A stretch of 64,000 nucleotides of DNA. Origin: Paraglaciecola arctica BSs20135 (lineage in GTDB: Bacteria; Pseudomonadota; Gammaproteobacteria; Enterobacterales; Alteromonadaceae). Below, piece after piece: positions 8,757 through 18,149 of the stretch; position 1 is the stretch's first letter, and each line of letters begins with the position of its first letter. The stretch covers positions 33,493 to 97,492 of the forward strand of contig NZ_BAEO01000068.1 in NCBI RefSeq assembly GCF_000314995.1, in the 5' to 3' direction. The notes beneath the pieces were generated by a model, which saw only the letters and a list, made by a program, of their open reading frames with translations, had not been told where the DNA came from and did no database searches. Both the position numbers and the translations under genes were made by a program.

Positions 8757-9419
8757 ATGAATTTATATCTGACCCGCATAATACAGCTTTTTGCTGTATT
8801 TTTTATTAGCAGCATATTATCTGGTTGCGACTTATTCCAAGACCAAGCCATCAAAGATGCACAGCAATTTATCGACCAACAAAAGATTGATAAAACCCAA
8901 GAAGACTGGAAAACAACTTTACCGCAACCCAGCGAATTTACTTTTAGCCAAGATAAAACCTACCTCTGGCAATTAACCACTAATAAAGGTGAGATTGTTA
9001 TCGAACTTATGCCAGACATAGCCCCCATGCACGTGTCTAGCACACTATATTTAACCACTTTAGGTTTTTACGACAACACCATATTCCATCGTATTATCCC
9101 TGGTTTTATGGCTCAAGGCGGCGATCCAATAGGCACTGGCAGGGGAAATCCGGGCTACAAATATGCTGGAGAATTTAGTGATGACTTCAAACATACTCAA
9201 GGCGGGATGCTGAGTATGGCTAACTCGGGTCCCAATACCGACGGCAGCCAATTTTTCTTAACCTTCACGGCTACACCTTGGTTAGATGGTAAACACACTA
9301 TATTTGGTCAAGTTGTAAAGGGCATGGAAGTGCTTGAAAGTATCGAAAAACTAGGGTCGAGAAGTGGCAAAACTAGCGAAGAAGTGGCAATAGTTAAAGC
9401 AACTATTTTGATTCAATAA
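8757..9419 (+). CDS. cyclophilin-type peptidyl-prolyl isomerase, lipoprotein
   Basis: A proline cis-trans isomerase predicted to act in the periplasm. A hydrophobic signal of about 22 residues ends in the lipobox LSGC, so it should be lipid-anchored. The cyclophilin domain (about residues 70-220) shows FHRIIPGFMAQGGDP, GEFSD, and SQFFLTF followed by WLDGKHTIFG. Those include the catalytic Arg and the usual Phe/Trp substrate pocket. The start is 22 bp after argA, so it probably rides on the argGHA transcript. A bidirectional terminator follows. I cannot assign it to ppiA or ppiB. Confidence 0.9.
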   Translation: MNLYLTRIIQLFAVFFISSILSGCDLFQDQAIKDAQQFIDQQKIDKTQEDWKTTLPQPSEFTFSQDKTYLWQLTTNKGEIVIELMPDIAPMHVSSTLYLTTLGFYDNTIFHRIIPGFMAQGGDPIGTGRGNPGYKYAGEFSDDFKHTQGGMLSMANSGPNTDGSQFFLTFTATPWLDGKHTIFGQVVKGMEVLESIEKLGSRSGKTSEEVAIVKATILIQ

Positions 9420-9450
9420 GTACGGCATTAACACTTTTTCATAGACAATA

Positions 9451-9474
9451 AAAAAGCCGCTTACGCGGCTTTTT
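9451..9474. terminator. bidirectional intrinsic terminator
   Basis: A-tract, GCCGC stem, TTAC loop, GCGGC stem and T-tract form a symmetric terminator. It serves the rightward arginine/cyclophilin transcript and the leftward eda transcript. Confidence 0.85.
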
Positions 9475-9494
9475 AAACATTACTGGAATTAAAT

Positions 9495-10136
9495 TTATTT
9501 AACGCCAGCTACCGCTTGTTTTGCAAGCTCAGTAATTTTATCCCATTCACCATTGATCATGGCTTCTTCAGGCGCTAACCATGAACCACCAGCACAACAT
9601 ACATTAGGTAAAGCCAAATAATCATTATAGTTACTTGGGCTTATACCACCTGTTGGGCAAAACTTAATATCAGGGAATGGACCACCTATTGCTTTAAGGG
9701 CTTTTACGCCACCTGATGCTTCGGCAGGGAAAAATTTCAAGTGAGTATAGCCATGATCTACAGCTGTCATCAATTCTGAAATAGATGAAATGCCAGGGAT
9801 TAGGGCAATGCTACCTTCATTACCAGCTTTTAGAAGATCTGTAGTCATCCCTGGACTAATAGCAAATTTAGCACCCGCATCGATGACTTGTTGCAACTGA
9901 GCACGATTAGTCACTGTACCTGCACCAATAATCGCTTCTGGTACTTCTTTAGCAATCTTAGCGATCACTTCTAAAGCAGCGTCTGTACGTAAAGTAACTT
10001 CAAGTACACGAATACCACCAGCGATAAGTGCTTTAGCCAATGGCACAGCGTGTGCAACATCTTTTATTACCAATACCGGCACAACAGGCCCTTGGTTGAA
10101 TATTTCTTCTGATGTCATTTTCCAATTCTTTGTCAT
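9495..10136 (-). CDS. eda: KDPG/KHG aldolase (2-keto-3-deoxy-6-phosphogluconate aldolase)
   Basis: It splits KDPG into pyruvate and glyceraldehyde 3-phosphate, the last Entner-Doudoroff step. It is a class I aldolase: GAGTVTN, the Schiff-base Lys in HLKFFPAE, and [10 protein letters not shown] are intact. Its 213 aa match the E. coli protein. It is the distal gene of the leftward zwf-pgl-edd-glk-eda cluster, starting 5 bp after the glk stop. A HexR-type site in front of zwf could control the whole set. Confidence 0.97.
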   Translation of the reverse strand: MTKNWKMTSEEIFNQGPVVPVLVIKDVAHAVPLAKALIAGGIRVLEVTLRTDAALEVIAKIAKEVPEAIIGAGTVTNRAQLQQVIDAGAKFAISPGMTTDLLKAGNEGSIALIPGISSISELMTAVDHGYTHLKFFPAEASGGVKALKAIGGPFPDIKFCPTGGISPSNYNDYLALPNVCCAGGSWLAPEEAMINGEWDKITELAKQAVAGVK

Positions 10137-10141
10137 TGCAT

Positions 10142-11092
10142 TTAACCTTTACAATTTTGATTTAAATAAGCCATAGCACCAATCAAACCATGATCGGGCT
10201 CGGTAATAATGAAAGTCGGTATGCCAGCTACGTAGTCACGAAATCGACCCTTGGCTTCAAAACGTGCCCGAAAATCACTTTGTTTAATAAAATTGGTGAA
10301 ACGGGGGGCAATGCCACCTCCAATATACACGCCACCACGTGTCCCTAAATTAAGGGCAAGGTTTCCTGCAAAGCTACCCAATATTTTGCAGAATTGATTC
10401 AATGTAGCCACACTTAATGCACAACCACCATCAAGAGCTCGTTCAGTTATATCCGCTGGATCATCCAATGGAGCTAATAGTCCTTGGTGTTTGGCAATTG
10501 CTTGATAGATATGCACCAAACCACGTCCAGACATCACTTCTTCGGCAGATGCATGACCAAATTTTTCAGTTAAAAATTGCCATATAGCGATATCCACTTC
10601 ATCCACGGGTGCGAAATCGACATGTCCGCCTTCACCGTCCAATGCCAGCCAACCGTCAGAGGTATAAGTTAAGTGTTTCACTCCTAGCCCAGTACCGGGA
10701 CCAAATACCGCAATGTTATCTAATTCCCTTGCCTGCCCTTGGCCAACTTGTTCTTTCTGTTGATTATTCAATACAGTCACTGCATAGGCTACAGCGGTGA
10801 AATCGTTGATCACACCTAACCAATCTAAGCCTAGTTCAGTTTGTAATTGCGAGATAGAAAACTGCCAGGGATTGTTAGTCATAGAAATCATGTCGCCATT
10901 CACTGGGCAAGCAACACCTAAACAACCCGCTGTAAAATTCAAATCAGAAAATTCAGCAAAATACGCATTAATAGCAGCACCTATGGTTTTATAGTCGCTG
11001 CATAAATACTTTTTGATATGGCTCAGTGAGCCATTCTCAATTTGTGCCAAACGAATATTAGTACCGCCTACATCCGCAACAAACTTTGACAT
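10142..11092 (-). CDS. glk: glucokinase
   Basis: It phosphorylates glucose to glucose 6-phosphate with ATP and feeds the zwf-edd-eda route. The phosphate 1 motif [11 protein letters not shown] opens the protein. [17 protein letters not shown] and [12 protein letters not shown] complete the actin-like ATPase fold of bacterial Glk. I set the start at the ATG at 11092 (316 aa), eight bases after an AGGA ribosome site. Longer in-frame starts run into edd and lack family similarity. The stop of edd lies just upstream, so translation may be coupled. Confidence 0.94.
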   Translation of the reverse strand: MSKFVADVGGTNIRLAQIENGSLSHIKKYLCSDYKTIGAAINAYFAEFSDLNFTAGCLGVACPVNGDMISMTNNPWQFSISQLQTELGLDWLGVINDFTAVAYAVTVLNNQQKEQVGQGQARELDNIAVFGPGTGLGVKHLTYTSDGWLALDGEGGHVDFAPVDEVDIAIWQFLTEKFGHASAEEVMSGRGLVHIYQAIAKHQGLLAPLDDPADITERALDGGCALSVATLNQFCKILGSFAGNLALNLGTRGGVYIGGGIAPRFTNFIKQSDFRARFEAKGRFRDYVAGIPTFIITEPDHGLIGAMAYLNQNCKG

Positions 11093-11096
11093 TTTA

Positions 11097-12917
11097 TTAG
11101 TCCTGACCGTGAAACAACGAACAAGCACCCTGCTCTGCGCCGGTTAACGTAGTACGTAACCCAGCAAACATTTCGCGGCCCATGCCAATTTGATGTTTAG
11201 CAACGTCGGTAACTTTAGCTTCTCGGTTAGCTAACTCTTCTGCGCTTATCAAAACATCCATAGCACCGGTTTGAGTGTTTAATTCGATCATATCTCCGGT
11301 TTGAATTTTGGCTAACATACCGCCTTTAATTGCTTCTGGTGTAACGTGGATGGCAGCTGGCACTTTACCCGAAGCACCAGACATACGTCCGTCAGTCACT
11401 AAGGCCACGTGAAACCCTCTGTCTTGCAATACGGCTAGCGGCGGCGTCAAGCTATGTAATTCTGGCATACCGATAGCAGATGGTCCCTGAAAGCGCACAA
11501 CAACCACACAATCCATATCTAAGTCACCGGCTTTAAACGCCGCATGTAATTCAAACTGGTCTTCAAATACCACAGCCGGCGCTTTAATTTTGCAATGGGG
11601 TTCACGTAAAGCAGAAGTTTTCATTACTGCACGGCCCAAATTGCCGCTCAATACAGATAAACCACCATCGACCTTGAATGGTTCACTAACAGTTGCTACC
11701 ACTTGTTTGTCAAATGATTCCGCTGGTCCGTCACGCCAAACTAGTTCACCATGATCTAAAATAGGTTCTTTGGTATATTGCTCTAACCCTTGACCACATA
11801 TGGTTTGCACATCATTATGCAACAATCCACCTTCTAACAATTCTCTGATCAACAACGCCATACCGCCTGCAGCGGTAAAGTGGTTAATGTCGGCGGAACC
11901 ATTTGGATAAATACGCGTTAACAAAGGTACAGCTTTGGAAATATCGGCAAAATCATCCCAGTTGATAATATATCCTGCCGCTTTAGCCACTGCGACTAAA
12001 TGCATAGTGTGATTTGTTGAACCACCTGTAGCCAGCAGCCCCACTAAACCATTCACTATGGCTTTGGCATCAACTATATGACCAATAGGGCGATACTCAT
12101 CACCTAAATCAGTAATACGAGTGACTTGTCTAGCTGCTGCATCCGTTAATGCATCACGCAATGGTGTGCCTGGATTAACAAATGAAGAACCAGGAAGGTG
12201 TAGACCCATGATTTCCACGACCAGCTGATTACTATTAGCGGTACCATAAAAAGTACAAGTGCCAGCTGAATGATAAGATTTTGATTCAGCATCCAGTAAT
12301 TCTTCACGGCCAACCTTGCCTTGAGCATATAGCTGACGAACGCGGGCTTTCTCTTTGTTCGGAATACCAGAAGGCATTGGTCCTGCGGGGACAAATACTG
12401 TAGGCAAGTGACCAAAACTCAATCCACCAATCAATAGCCCAGGGACAATTTTGTCGCAAATACCTAACATCAAGGTACCGTCAAACATATTATGTGAAAG
12501 CGCAACAGCCGTAGACATGGCAATAATATCACGGCTCATCAGGCTCAAATCCATTCCCGGTGTACCTTGGGTAACACCGTCACACATAGCAGGTACACCA
12601 CCAGCAAATTGGGCGACACTTCCAACAGCACTAATAGCCTGTTTTAACCTAGCAGGGAATGCTTCATAGGGTTGATGAGCTGAGAGCATATCGTTGTAAG
12701 ATGACACTATCGCAATATTTGATTTGGTCATGCTACGTAAATCAGCTTTATCTTCGGTGCCACAAGCGGCAAACCCATGAGCTAAGTTACCACAAGACAA
12801 CACACCACGATGTGGACCTTGCAAACGCGCACTTTCAATTTTCTCTAAATAACTTTTACGCGAACTTTGGCTGCGCTGTATAATTCGGTCCGTGACTTCT
12901 TGGATAACAGGGTTCAT
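11097..12917 (-). CDS. edd: phosphogluconate dehydratase
   Basis: It dehydrates 6-phosphogluconate to KDPG using an iron-sulfur cluster. It is an IlvD/Edd family enzyme of 606 aa (E. coli 603). Cluster-binding Cys are seen in [10 protein letters not shown] and GICDKIVPG, and [17 protein letters not shown] marks the conserved C-terminal region. The gene starts 26 bp after pgl, and its last codons carry the glk ribosome site. With zwf, pgl and eda it gives a complete Entner-Doudoroff path. Confidence 0.97.
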   Translation of the reverse strand: MNPVIQEVTDRIIQRSQSSRKSYLEKIESARLQGPHRGVLSCGNLAHGFAACGTEDKADLRSMTKSNIAIVSSYNDMLSAHQPYEAFPARLKQAISAVGSVAQFAGGVPAMCDGVTQGTPGMDLSLMSRDIIAMSTAVALSHNMFDGTLMLGICDKIVPGLLIGGLSFGHLPTVFVPAGPMPSGIPNKEKARVRQLYAQGKVGREELLDAESKSYHSAGTCTFYGTANSNQLVVEIMGLHLPGSSFVNPGTPLRDALTDAAARQVTRITDLGDEYRPIGHIVDAKAIVNGLVGLLATGGSTNHTMHLVAVAKAAGYIINWDDFADISKAVPLLTRIYPNGSADINHFTAAGGMALLIRELLEGGLLHNDVQTICGQGLEQYTKEPILDHGELVWRDGPAESFDKQVVATVSEPFKVDGGLSVLSGNLGRAVMKTSALREPHCKIKAPAVVFEDQFELHAAFKAGDLDMDCVVVVRFQGPSAIGMPELHSLTPPLAVLQDRGFHVALVTDGRMSGASGKVPAAIHVTPEAIKGGMLAKIQTGDMIELNTQTGAMDVLISAEELANREAKVTDVAKHQIGMGREMFAGLRTTLTGAEQGACSLFHGQD

Positions 12918-12943
12918 GGATTTTTCCTATAAAAAATTTTTAA

Positions 12944-13636
12944 TCAGGGTGCCCACACAAGCTCAACATCAGCGTTGTTGATGACGGCTCGAATTGGCAT
13001 AACCATAGCGTCGTCATCTGACAGAACTTTATCTAACACGTCCTTTTTACTCTCACCAGTGAGATGTAAAAATATTTGATTGCTGTTTAATAAGGCTGGC
13101 AAAGTTAATGACATGCGCTGATTTGGTGCGGTGGTAGGCTGAACGGCAATATATGCATTGCCAGACTCAAGATCCAAGCCTTCAGAAATTTGCTCTGAGC
13201 AAGGAAACAATGACGCCGTATGACCATCTTCACCCATACCCAAAATCAGTACGTCAAAAGGAGTATGCATTTTTTGTAGATTATCGGTGCACGTTAATAC
13301 TGCATCTTTGGCATCGCCATGATGGGTTTTTAACGGTACAAAATTAGCATTTGCAGCATTATTGATGAGTAACTTAGTTCGCAGCATTTTTTCGTTAGAT
13401 GCATCATCGGTATTATCTACCCAACGCTCATCAGCCAAACTAATATCAACTTTGTTCCACTCTAGATGTGCTTTAGACAAAGCATTAAAAAGCTCTGCTG
13501 GTGTGCGTCCACCTGACACTACTAGGCTTGCTCGGCCGTTTTCTTCTATACCATCCCTAAGTAACTTAGTGATTTTGCGAACTAATGCAGTATTGAGTTG
13601 TTCGGTTGTTCTAAATTTAGATTGCGTTAATGCCAT
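12944..13636 (-). CDS. pgl: 6-phosphogluconolactonase (DevB type)
   Basis: It hydrolyses 6-phosphoglucono-lactone to 6-phosphogluconate. It belongs to the NagB-like fold family: SGGRTPAELF near residue 40, the SLADERWV motif, and ILGMGEDGHTASLFP at the active site. Its 230 aa are normal for the DevB class, and it is unrelated to the beta-propeller YbhE lactonase of E. coli. Its ATG overlaps the zwf stop by one base, so it is probably translationally coupled to zwf. Confidence 0.95.
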   Translation of the reverse strand: MALTQSKFRTTEQLNTALVRKITKLLRDGIEENGRASLVVSGGRTPAELFNALSKAHLEWNKVDISLADERWVDNTDDASNEKMLRTKLLINNAANANFVPLKTHHGDAKDAVLTCTDNLQKMHTPFDVLILGMGEDGHTASLFPCSEQISEGLDLESGNAYIAVQPTTAPNQRMSLTLPALLNSNQIFLHLTGESKKDVLDKVLSDDDAMVMPIRAVINNADVELVWAP

Positions 13637-15126
13637 TACTTTTTCCCCATGCGGCTTTCATACCAAGCTCTATCTTCACGAGCGAGTAACGCGATTGACG
13701 CTACTGGCCCCCATGTACCGGCCTGATAAGGTTCAGGTGGTTCGTTGCTGTTTTTCCAAGCAGCTAGGATACCATCTACCCACTTCCATGCGGCCTCTAC
13801 TTCGTCACGACGAACAAATAAAGCCTGATTACCCAACATGACTTCTAACAACAGCTTTTCATAGGCATCTGCTATGCGTTCATCTTTGAAGGTTTCAGAA
13901 AAACTCAAATTCAATTTAGATTTTTGTAAATCCATTGAACTCTTTCCAGTCAGTCCTGGCACTTTGTTCATGACAGTGACTTCAACCCCTTCGTCTGGCT
14001 GCAAACGAATGGTGAGTTTGTTCGCTGGTAACTCCGGGAAACTGTCTTTAAACAAGTTATGTGGTTGACGTTTAAAGAAAATATTTACTTCACTGGTTTT
14101 ATTGGGTAGTCGTTTACCGGTTCGTAAATAAAACGGCACGCCAGCCCAACGCCAATTATCCAATTCAACTTTTAGAGCAATAAAGGTTTCCGATTCGCTG
14201 GATGTATTCGCATCAGGCTCATCTAAATAACCTGGCACTTCTTGACCTTTAACAAAGCCACCTACATATTGACCACGAACAGTATTCTGACGCACATTGC
14301 TCGCATTAATAGGACGTAATGATTTAAGTACTTTGAGTTTTTCATCGCGAATACTGTCTGCATCTAAGTTAGCAGGTGGCTCCATGGCAATCAGCGTCAA
14401 AATTTGTAGTAGGTGATTTTGCACCATGTCACGCATCTGCCCTGCTTCGTCGAAATATCCCCAACGGCCTTCAATACCTACAGACTCGGCGACACTGATT
14501 TGCACATGATCGATACAATTATGGTCCCAGTTAGTGGCAAAAATCGAGTTAGCAAAGCGCAACGCGATCAAATTCAAAACTGTTTCTTTACCCAAATAAT
14601 GATCAATCCGGTAAATCTGAGATTCGTCAAAAAACTCAGCGACTTGGTCATTGATTTTTTTAGATGACGCTAAGTCGTGTCCAATGGGTTTTTCTAAGAC
14701 CACTCGCATGCTTTTATCGATAATTTTTGCTGCTTTAAGCCCAAGACATATGTCACCAAAAATTGAAGGAGGCGTTGCAAAATAACAAACCATCATACGT
14801 TTGGGATCGACATGATCTTTAAATGCTTTGTAGCTATCTATATTTTTCATATCGACTTGCACATAATCTAATTTTTCAGAGAATCGCTGCCATGTCTCTT
14901 GGCATAGCTCCTCTTTAGAAAATTTTTCAATATTTTCTTTTACAAGTGCAACATACTCTACTTGACTAATATCTTGACGCGCCACGCCGATCACTTTTGT
15001 TTCGGCATGCATTAGATCAGCTTTTTCGAGTTGATATAAAGAAGGTAAAAGTTTACGTCTGGCTAAATCACCTTGTGTGCCAAACAACACGAAATCACAA
15101 GGTTCGAATGAATTTTCCAAAACCAT
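13636..15126 (-). CDS. zwf: glucose-6-phosphate 1-dehydrogenase
   Basis: It oxidises glucose 6-phosphate to the lactone with NADP(+), the entry to both the pentose phosphate and Entner-Doudoroff routes. The Rossmann motif FGTQGDLARRKL lies at about residues 15-26. The substrate and catalytic motif RIDHYLGKE lies near residue 180, with EKPIGHD before it. FYLRTGKRLP lies near residue 350. At 496 aa it is full length (E. coli 491). It leads the leftward cluster, with hexR divergent on the other side of a 284-bp control region that holds two HexR-type sites. Confidence 0.98.
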   Translation of the reverse strand: MVLENSFEPCDFVLFGTQGDLARRKLLPSLYQLEKADLMHAETKVIGVARQDISQVEYVALVKENIEKFSKEELCQETWQRFSEKLDYVQVDMKNIDSYKAFKDHVDPKRMMVCYFATPPSIFGDICLGLKAAKIIDKSMRVVLEKPIGHDLASSKKINDQVAEFFDESQIYRIDHYLGKETVLNLIALRFANSIFATNWDHNCIDHVQISVAESVGIEGRWGYFDEAGQMRDMVQNHLLQILTLIAMEPPANLDADSIRDEKLKVLKSLRPINASNVRQNTVRGQYVGGFVKGQEVPGYLDEPDANTSSESETFIALKVELDNWRWAGVPFYLRTGKRLPNKTSEVNIFFKRQPHNLFKDSFPELPANKLTIRLQPDEGVEVTVMNKVPGLTGKSSMDLQKSKLNLSFSETFKDERIADAYEKLLLEVMLGNQALFVRRDEVEAAWKWVDGILAAWKNSNEPPEPYQAGTWGPVASIALLAREDRAWYESRMGKK

Positions 15127-15168
15127 TTTTTCTGCCTACTAATATTGAGATTGATAGTGTTAATTGTC

Positions 15169-15197
15169 ATAACAAATTGCAGTTACAACCCAATCAA
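15169..15197 (-). promoter_or_regulatory. candidate zwf promoter
   Basis: On the leftward strand TTGATT (15192-15197) and TGTTAT (15169-15174) are separated by 17 bp. They match sigma-70 elements moderately. The HexR palindrome lies about 30 bp upstream of the -35 element. Assignment is by eye. Confidence 0.4.
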
Positions 15198-15226
15198 CAA
15201 CGCATAACGTAAAATTTAACATTAAA

Positions 15227-15241
15227 TGTAGTAATTTTACA
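15227..15241. promoter_or_regulatory. HexR operator (zwf side)
   Basis: TGTAGTAATTTTACA matches the palindromic HexR consensus (TGTARTNNNAYTACA type) known from Shewanella and enterobacteria. It lies 100 bp before zwf in the shared zwf/hexR control region. HexR responds to KDPG, the product of edd, giving feedback on this pathway. Confidence 0.8.
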
Positions 15242-15313
15242 ACTTTTCACTAAGATTTTGCCGCTAAAACTGCTGACATGACGGTTTTTAGTCCATTAAA
15301 CCGAAAGATTTCC

Positions 15314-15328
15314 TGTTAAAAAATTACA
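15314..15328. promoter_or_regulatory. second HexR-like operator (hexR side)
   Basis: TGTTAAAAAATTACA has one good and one degenerate half-site. It overlaps a possible -35 of the hexR promoter (TTACAA, with TTTAAT 15 bp later), which would fit autoregulation. It is weaker than the zwf-side site. Confidence 0.5.
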
Positions 15329-15410
15329 ACTATAGTATTCTGACTTTAATGAGCCAAGGTTAATATCGACCTTTGAGTGGAACCATTATAATGAAGTTTT
15401 TGATGCGCGC

Positions 15411-16262
15411 ATGAATATTCTAGAAAAAATAACCCAACATAATGCTCTTTTTAGCAAGTCTGAGCGCAAAGTAGCTGAGGTCATATTAGCAAATCCACAA
15501 ACCGCTATTCATAGCAGCATTGCAACTCTAGCAAAGATGTCCGGTGTTAGTGAGCCTACAGTGAACCGATTTTGCCGCAGATTGGACACCAAAGGTTATC
15601 CCGATTTTAAATTACATTTAGCCCAAAGCCTTGCGAATGGCACACCTTATGTAAACCGTCATGTTGAAGAAAACGACGGTCCTGAAGAATATACTCATAA
15701 AATTTTTGAATCCACTATGGCCTCACTTGAGGTTGCACGGCAATCGGTTGATATAGCCACGATTAACCGTGCGGTAGACTTATTAACCCAAGCCCAAAAA
15801 ATATCCTTTTTTGGATTAGGGGCATCTGCCTCGGTAGCCCACGACGCGTTAAATAAGTTTTTTCGATTTAATGTCCCTGTCATATATTTCGAAGATATTA
15901 TCATGCAACGAATGAGCTGTATGAATTCTGGTGAAGGTGATGTTGTAGTATTAATTTCTCACACTGGCAGAACCAAAAGTTTGGTGGAAATAGCCCAAAT
16001 AGCCCGAGGAAATGATGCTACCGTCATGGGCATTACTTCTAAAGACAGCCCTCTAGCCAAAGAATGTAATTTAGTGTTATCCCTTGAAGTCCCAGAAGAT
16101 ACTGATATGTATATGCCTATGGCGTCAAGGATTGCGCAGTTGATACTTATTGACATATTGGCCACAGGTTTTACGCTCAGAAGAGGCAATAAATTCAGAG
16201 AAAACCTTAAACGTGTGAAAGACACATTACGCGGTTCAAGGTTTGATAAACGCAGTGATTAA
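15411..16262 (+). CDS. hexR: HexR, RpiR-family regulator of glucose metabolism
   Basis: A DNA-binding regulator sensing KDPG. The N-terminal RpiR helix-turn-helix covers about residues 1-77 (SKSERKVAEVIL, SGVSEPTVNRFCRRL). A SIS sugar-phosphate domain follows (GLGASASVAHDA, LISHTGRTKSL). Its 283 aa are close to E. coli HexR (289). It is divergent from its main target operon and next to pykA, the usual Alteromonadales arrangement. The ATG overlaps the stop of a seven-codon reading frame starting at 15391 (MKFLMRA), which has its own GAGTGG site. Translation of hexR could be coupled to it. Confidence 0.95.
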   Translation: MNILEKITQHNALFSKSERKVAEVILANPQTAIHSSIATLAKMSGVSEPTVNRFCRRLDTKGYPDFKLHLAQSLANGTPYVNRHVEENDGPEEYTHKIFESTMASLEVARQSVDIATINRAVDLLTQAQKISFFGLGASASVAHDALNKFFRFNVPVIYFEDIIMQRMSCMNSGEGDVVVLISHTGRTKSLVEIAQIARGNDATVMGITSKDSPLAKECNLVLSLEVPEDTDMYMPMASRIAQLILIDILATGFTLRRGNKFRENLKRVKDTLRGSRFDKRSD

Positions 16263-16291
16263 ACGAATAACCTAGCTTATTTTAATAAAAT

Positions 16292-16312
16292 AGAGCCAAA
16301 AGGCTCTTTTTT
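16292..16312 (+). terminator. intrinsic terminator after hexR
   Basis: AGAGCC, an AAAA loop, GGCTCT and a T-run lie 30 bp after the hexR stop. The element separates hexR from pykA, which has its own operator. Confidence 0.8.
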
Positions 16313-16355
16313 ATTAGAATAATTTCACTTTTCGGTCATTTTGCACTACCATTTT

Positions 16356-16370
16356 CGTAATAAAATTACA
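16356..16370. promoter_or_regulatory. HexR operator in front of pykA
   Basis: CGTAATAAAATTACA differs from the palindromic HexR consensus at one end position. It lies 160 bp before pykA in a region with no other gene. pykA is a known HexR regulon member in several gammaproteobacteria, which supports the call. Confidence 0.65.
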
Positions 16371-16530
16371 GATTTGTTTATTTATAACTATTTTGCTTTT
16401 TATAAATGAATACAAAAACAACTATCGCCCTATAGAGACTAAGTTTAATTTAGTGAATTTAGTCCATTCTAAGCAACATGTACTGCGAAGATAGGTAACC
16501 AACGCGCCACAACAACAGGGTACCCAAACT

Positions 16531-17964
16531 ATGTTAAGACGAACAAAAATACTCGCAACTTTAGGTCCATCCACAGATACCGTGGAGCAAATAGAGGCGA
16601 TTATTAAAGCTGGAACCAATGTGGTTCGCATGAACTTTTCCCATGGAACAGCCGAAGATCATATTAACCGAGCAAACAAAGTTCGCGCTGCAGCGAAAAA
16701 ATTAGGTAAATACGTTGCCATATTGGGCGATTTGCAGGGACCTAAAATTCGCGTATCTAAATTTGTTGACGGTTCTATCAAATTAAAAATTGGCGACCAT
16801 TTCATTCTTGATGCCGACATGGGCAAAGAAGATGGAAACCAACAAGCAGTAGGTATCGATTATAAAGCATTGCCTCAAGATGTGAAAAAAGACGACTTAT
16901 TATTGCTTGATGATGGACGTATTCAATTAGTAGTAACTAGCGTTGAAGGTAATAAAGTACATACCCAAGTGACTGTTGCAGGCAAATTATCGAATAATAA
17001 AGGCATTAACCGCCAAGGTGGTGGTTTGTCAGCTGAAGCACTAACGGCTAAAGATAAAGAAGATATAGTTACTGCAGCCAAAATTGGCGTGGACTATTTA
17101 GCCGTGTCTTTCCCACGTTCAGGTGCTGATTTGCGATATGCCCGTCAACTTGCTGAAGAAGCGGGTTGTTATGCCATGATTTGCGCAAAAGTAGAACGTG
17201 CAGAAACCGTTGCTTCAGACGAAGCCATTGATGACATTATCGAAGCATCTGACGCCGTAATGGTTGCTCGTGGTGATTTAGGTGTGGAGATTGGTGATGC
17301 TGAATTAGTGGGTGTCCAGAAAAAACTTATCGCTCGCTCCCGTCAGCTTAATAAAGTAGTGATTACCGCCACACAAATGATGGAGTCGATGATTACCAGC
17401 CCAATGCCAACTCGTGCTGAAGTAATGGACGTAGCCAATGCAGTATTAGATGGTACTGATGCTGTAATGTTGTCAGCCGAAACTGCGGCTGGTGAATTCC
17501 CAGTTGAAACAGTAGAAGCGATGGCGCGCGTTTGTGTAGGTGCAGAAACACATCCTAGTGTAACTATCTCAAAACATAGAATGGATGAAGCTTTTCACTC
17601 TGTCAGCGAAACAGTGGCATTAAGCGCGGTCTATTCAGCGAATCACTTAAGTACAATTAAGGCTATAGTGGCTTTAACTGAAAGTGGTAGCACACCATTA
17701 TTAATGTCACGTATCACTACTTCACTGTCTATCTATGCGATGTCTAGACACGAAAGTACCTTAAACAAAATGGCTTTATATCGCGGTGTTAAACCTGTCT
17801 TTTTTGACTCTAGAGGCAGCGACCCGGGTAAACTTAAAGACGACGTGGTAGCAGTACTATTAGAAAAAGGCATTGTAGAGCCTGGTGATCAATTCATTAT
17901 GACTTATGGCGATGTAATGGAAACTGTCGGTGGCACCAATGCTTGTAAGATTGTTACAGCTTAA
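16531..17964 (+). CDS. pykA: pyruvate kinase
   Basis: It transfers phosphate from phosphoenolpyruvate to ADP. The barrel begins with [31 protein letters not shown], and the signature around ICAKVERAE with [11 protein letters not shown] are intact. The C-terminal allosteric domain begins near residue 350. Its 477 aa and sequence resemble E. coli PykA (AMP-activated type II) rather than PykF. The gene is monocistronic, bounded by terminators on both sides, and preceded by a HexR site, tying lower glycolysis to KDPG levels. Confidence 0.96.
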   Translation: MLRRTKILATLGPSTDTVEQIEAIIKAGTNVVRMNFSHGTAEDHINRANKVRAAAKKLGKYVAILGDLQGPKIRVSKFVDGSIKLKIGDHFILDADMGKEDGNQQAVGIDYKALPQDVKKDDLLLLDDGRIQLVVTSVEGNKVHTQVTVAGKLSNNKGINRQGGGLSAEALTAKDKEDIVTAAKIGVDYLAVSFPRSGADLRYARQLAEEAGCYAMICAKVERAETVASDEAIDDIIEASDAVMVARGDLGVEIGDAELVGVQKKLIARSRQLNKVVITATQMMESMITSPMPTRAEVMDVANAVLDGTDAVMLSAETAAGEFPVETVEAMARVCVGAETHPSVTISKHRMDEAFHSVSETVALSAVYSANHLSTIKAIVALTESGSTPLLMSRITTSLSIYAMSRHESTLNKMALYRGVKPVFFDSRGSDPGKLKDDVVAVLLEKGIVEPGDQFIMTYGDVMETVGGTNACKIVTA

Positions 17965-18008
17965 GAAAACTATTAACTAGCGTTATCTAGTCGATATTCT
18001 GAATATAA

Positions 18009-18036
18009 AACGAGCCTTAATGGCTCGTTTTTTTTT
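18009..18036 (+). terminator. intrinsic terminator after pykA
   Basis: AACGAGCC and GGCTCGTT enclose a TTAAT loop and are followed by a run of T residues. It lies about 45 bp after the pykA stop. Confidence 0.9.
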
Positions 18037-18149
18037 ACTCTGAAGCTAGCTATTCATTAATAAACGATATAGTTAGCCATTACCCAAATAAATTAAAATT
18101 ATAGATGATCCCCATTACACTCAACATACAAAAGTAATTGGAGAGTGTT

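Noticed and set aside
12146..12415. 89-aa leftward reading frame inside edd
   Set aside because: It lies wholly within edd in another frame, has no recognisable domain, and edd itself is full length and intact.
13362..13841. 159-aa rightward reading frame across pgl and zwf
   Set aside because: It is antisense to two well-supported genes, has no domain signature, and lacks a ribosome site.
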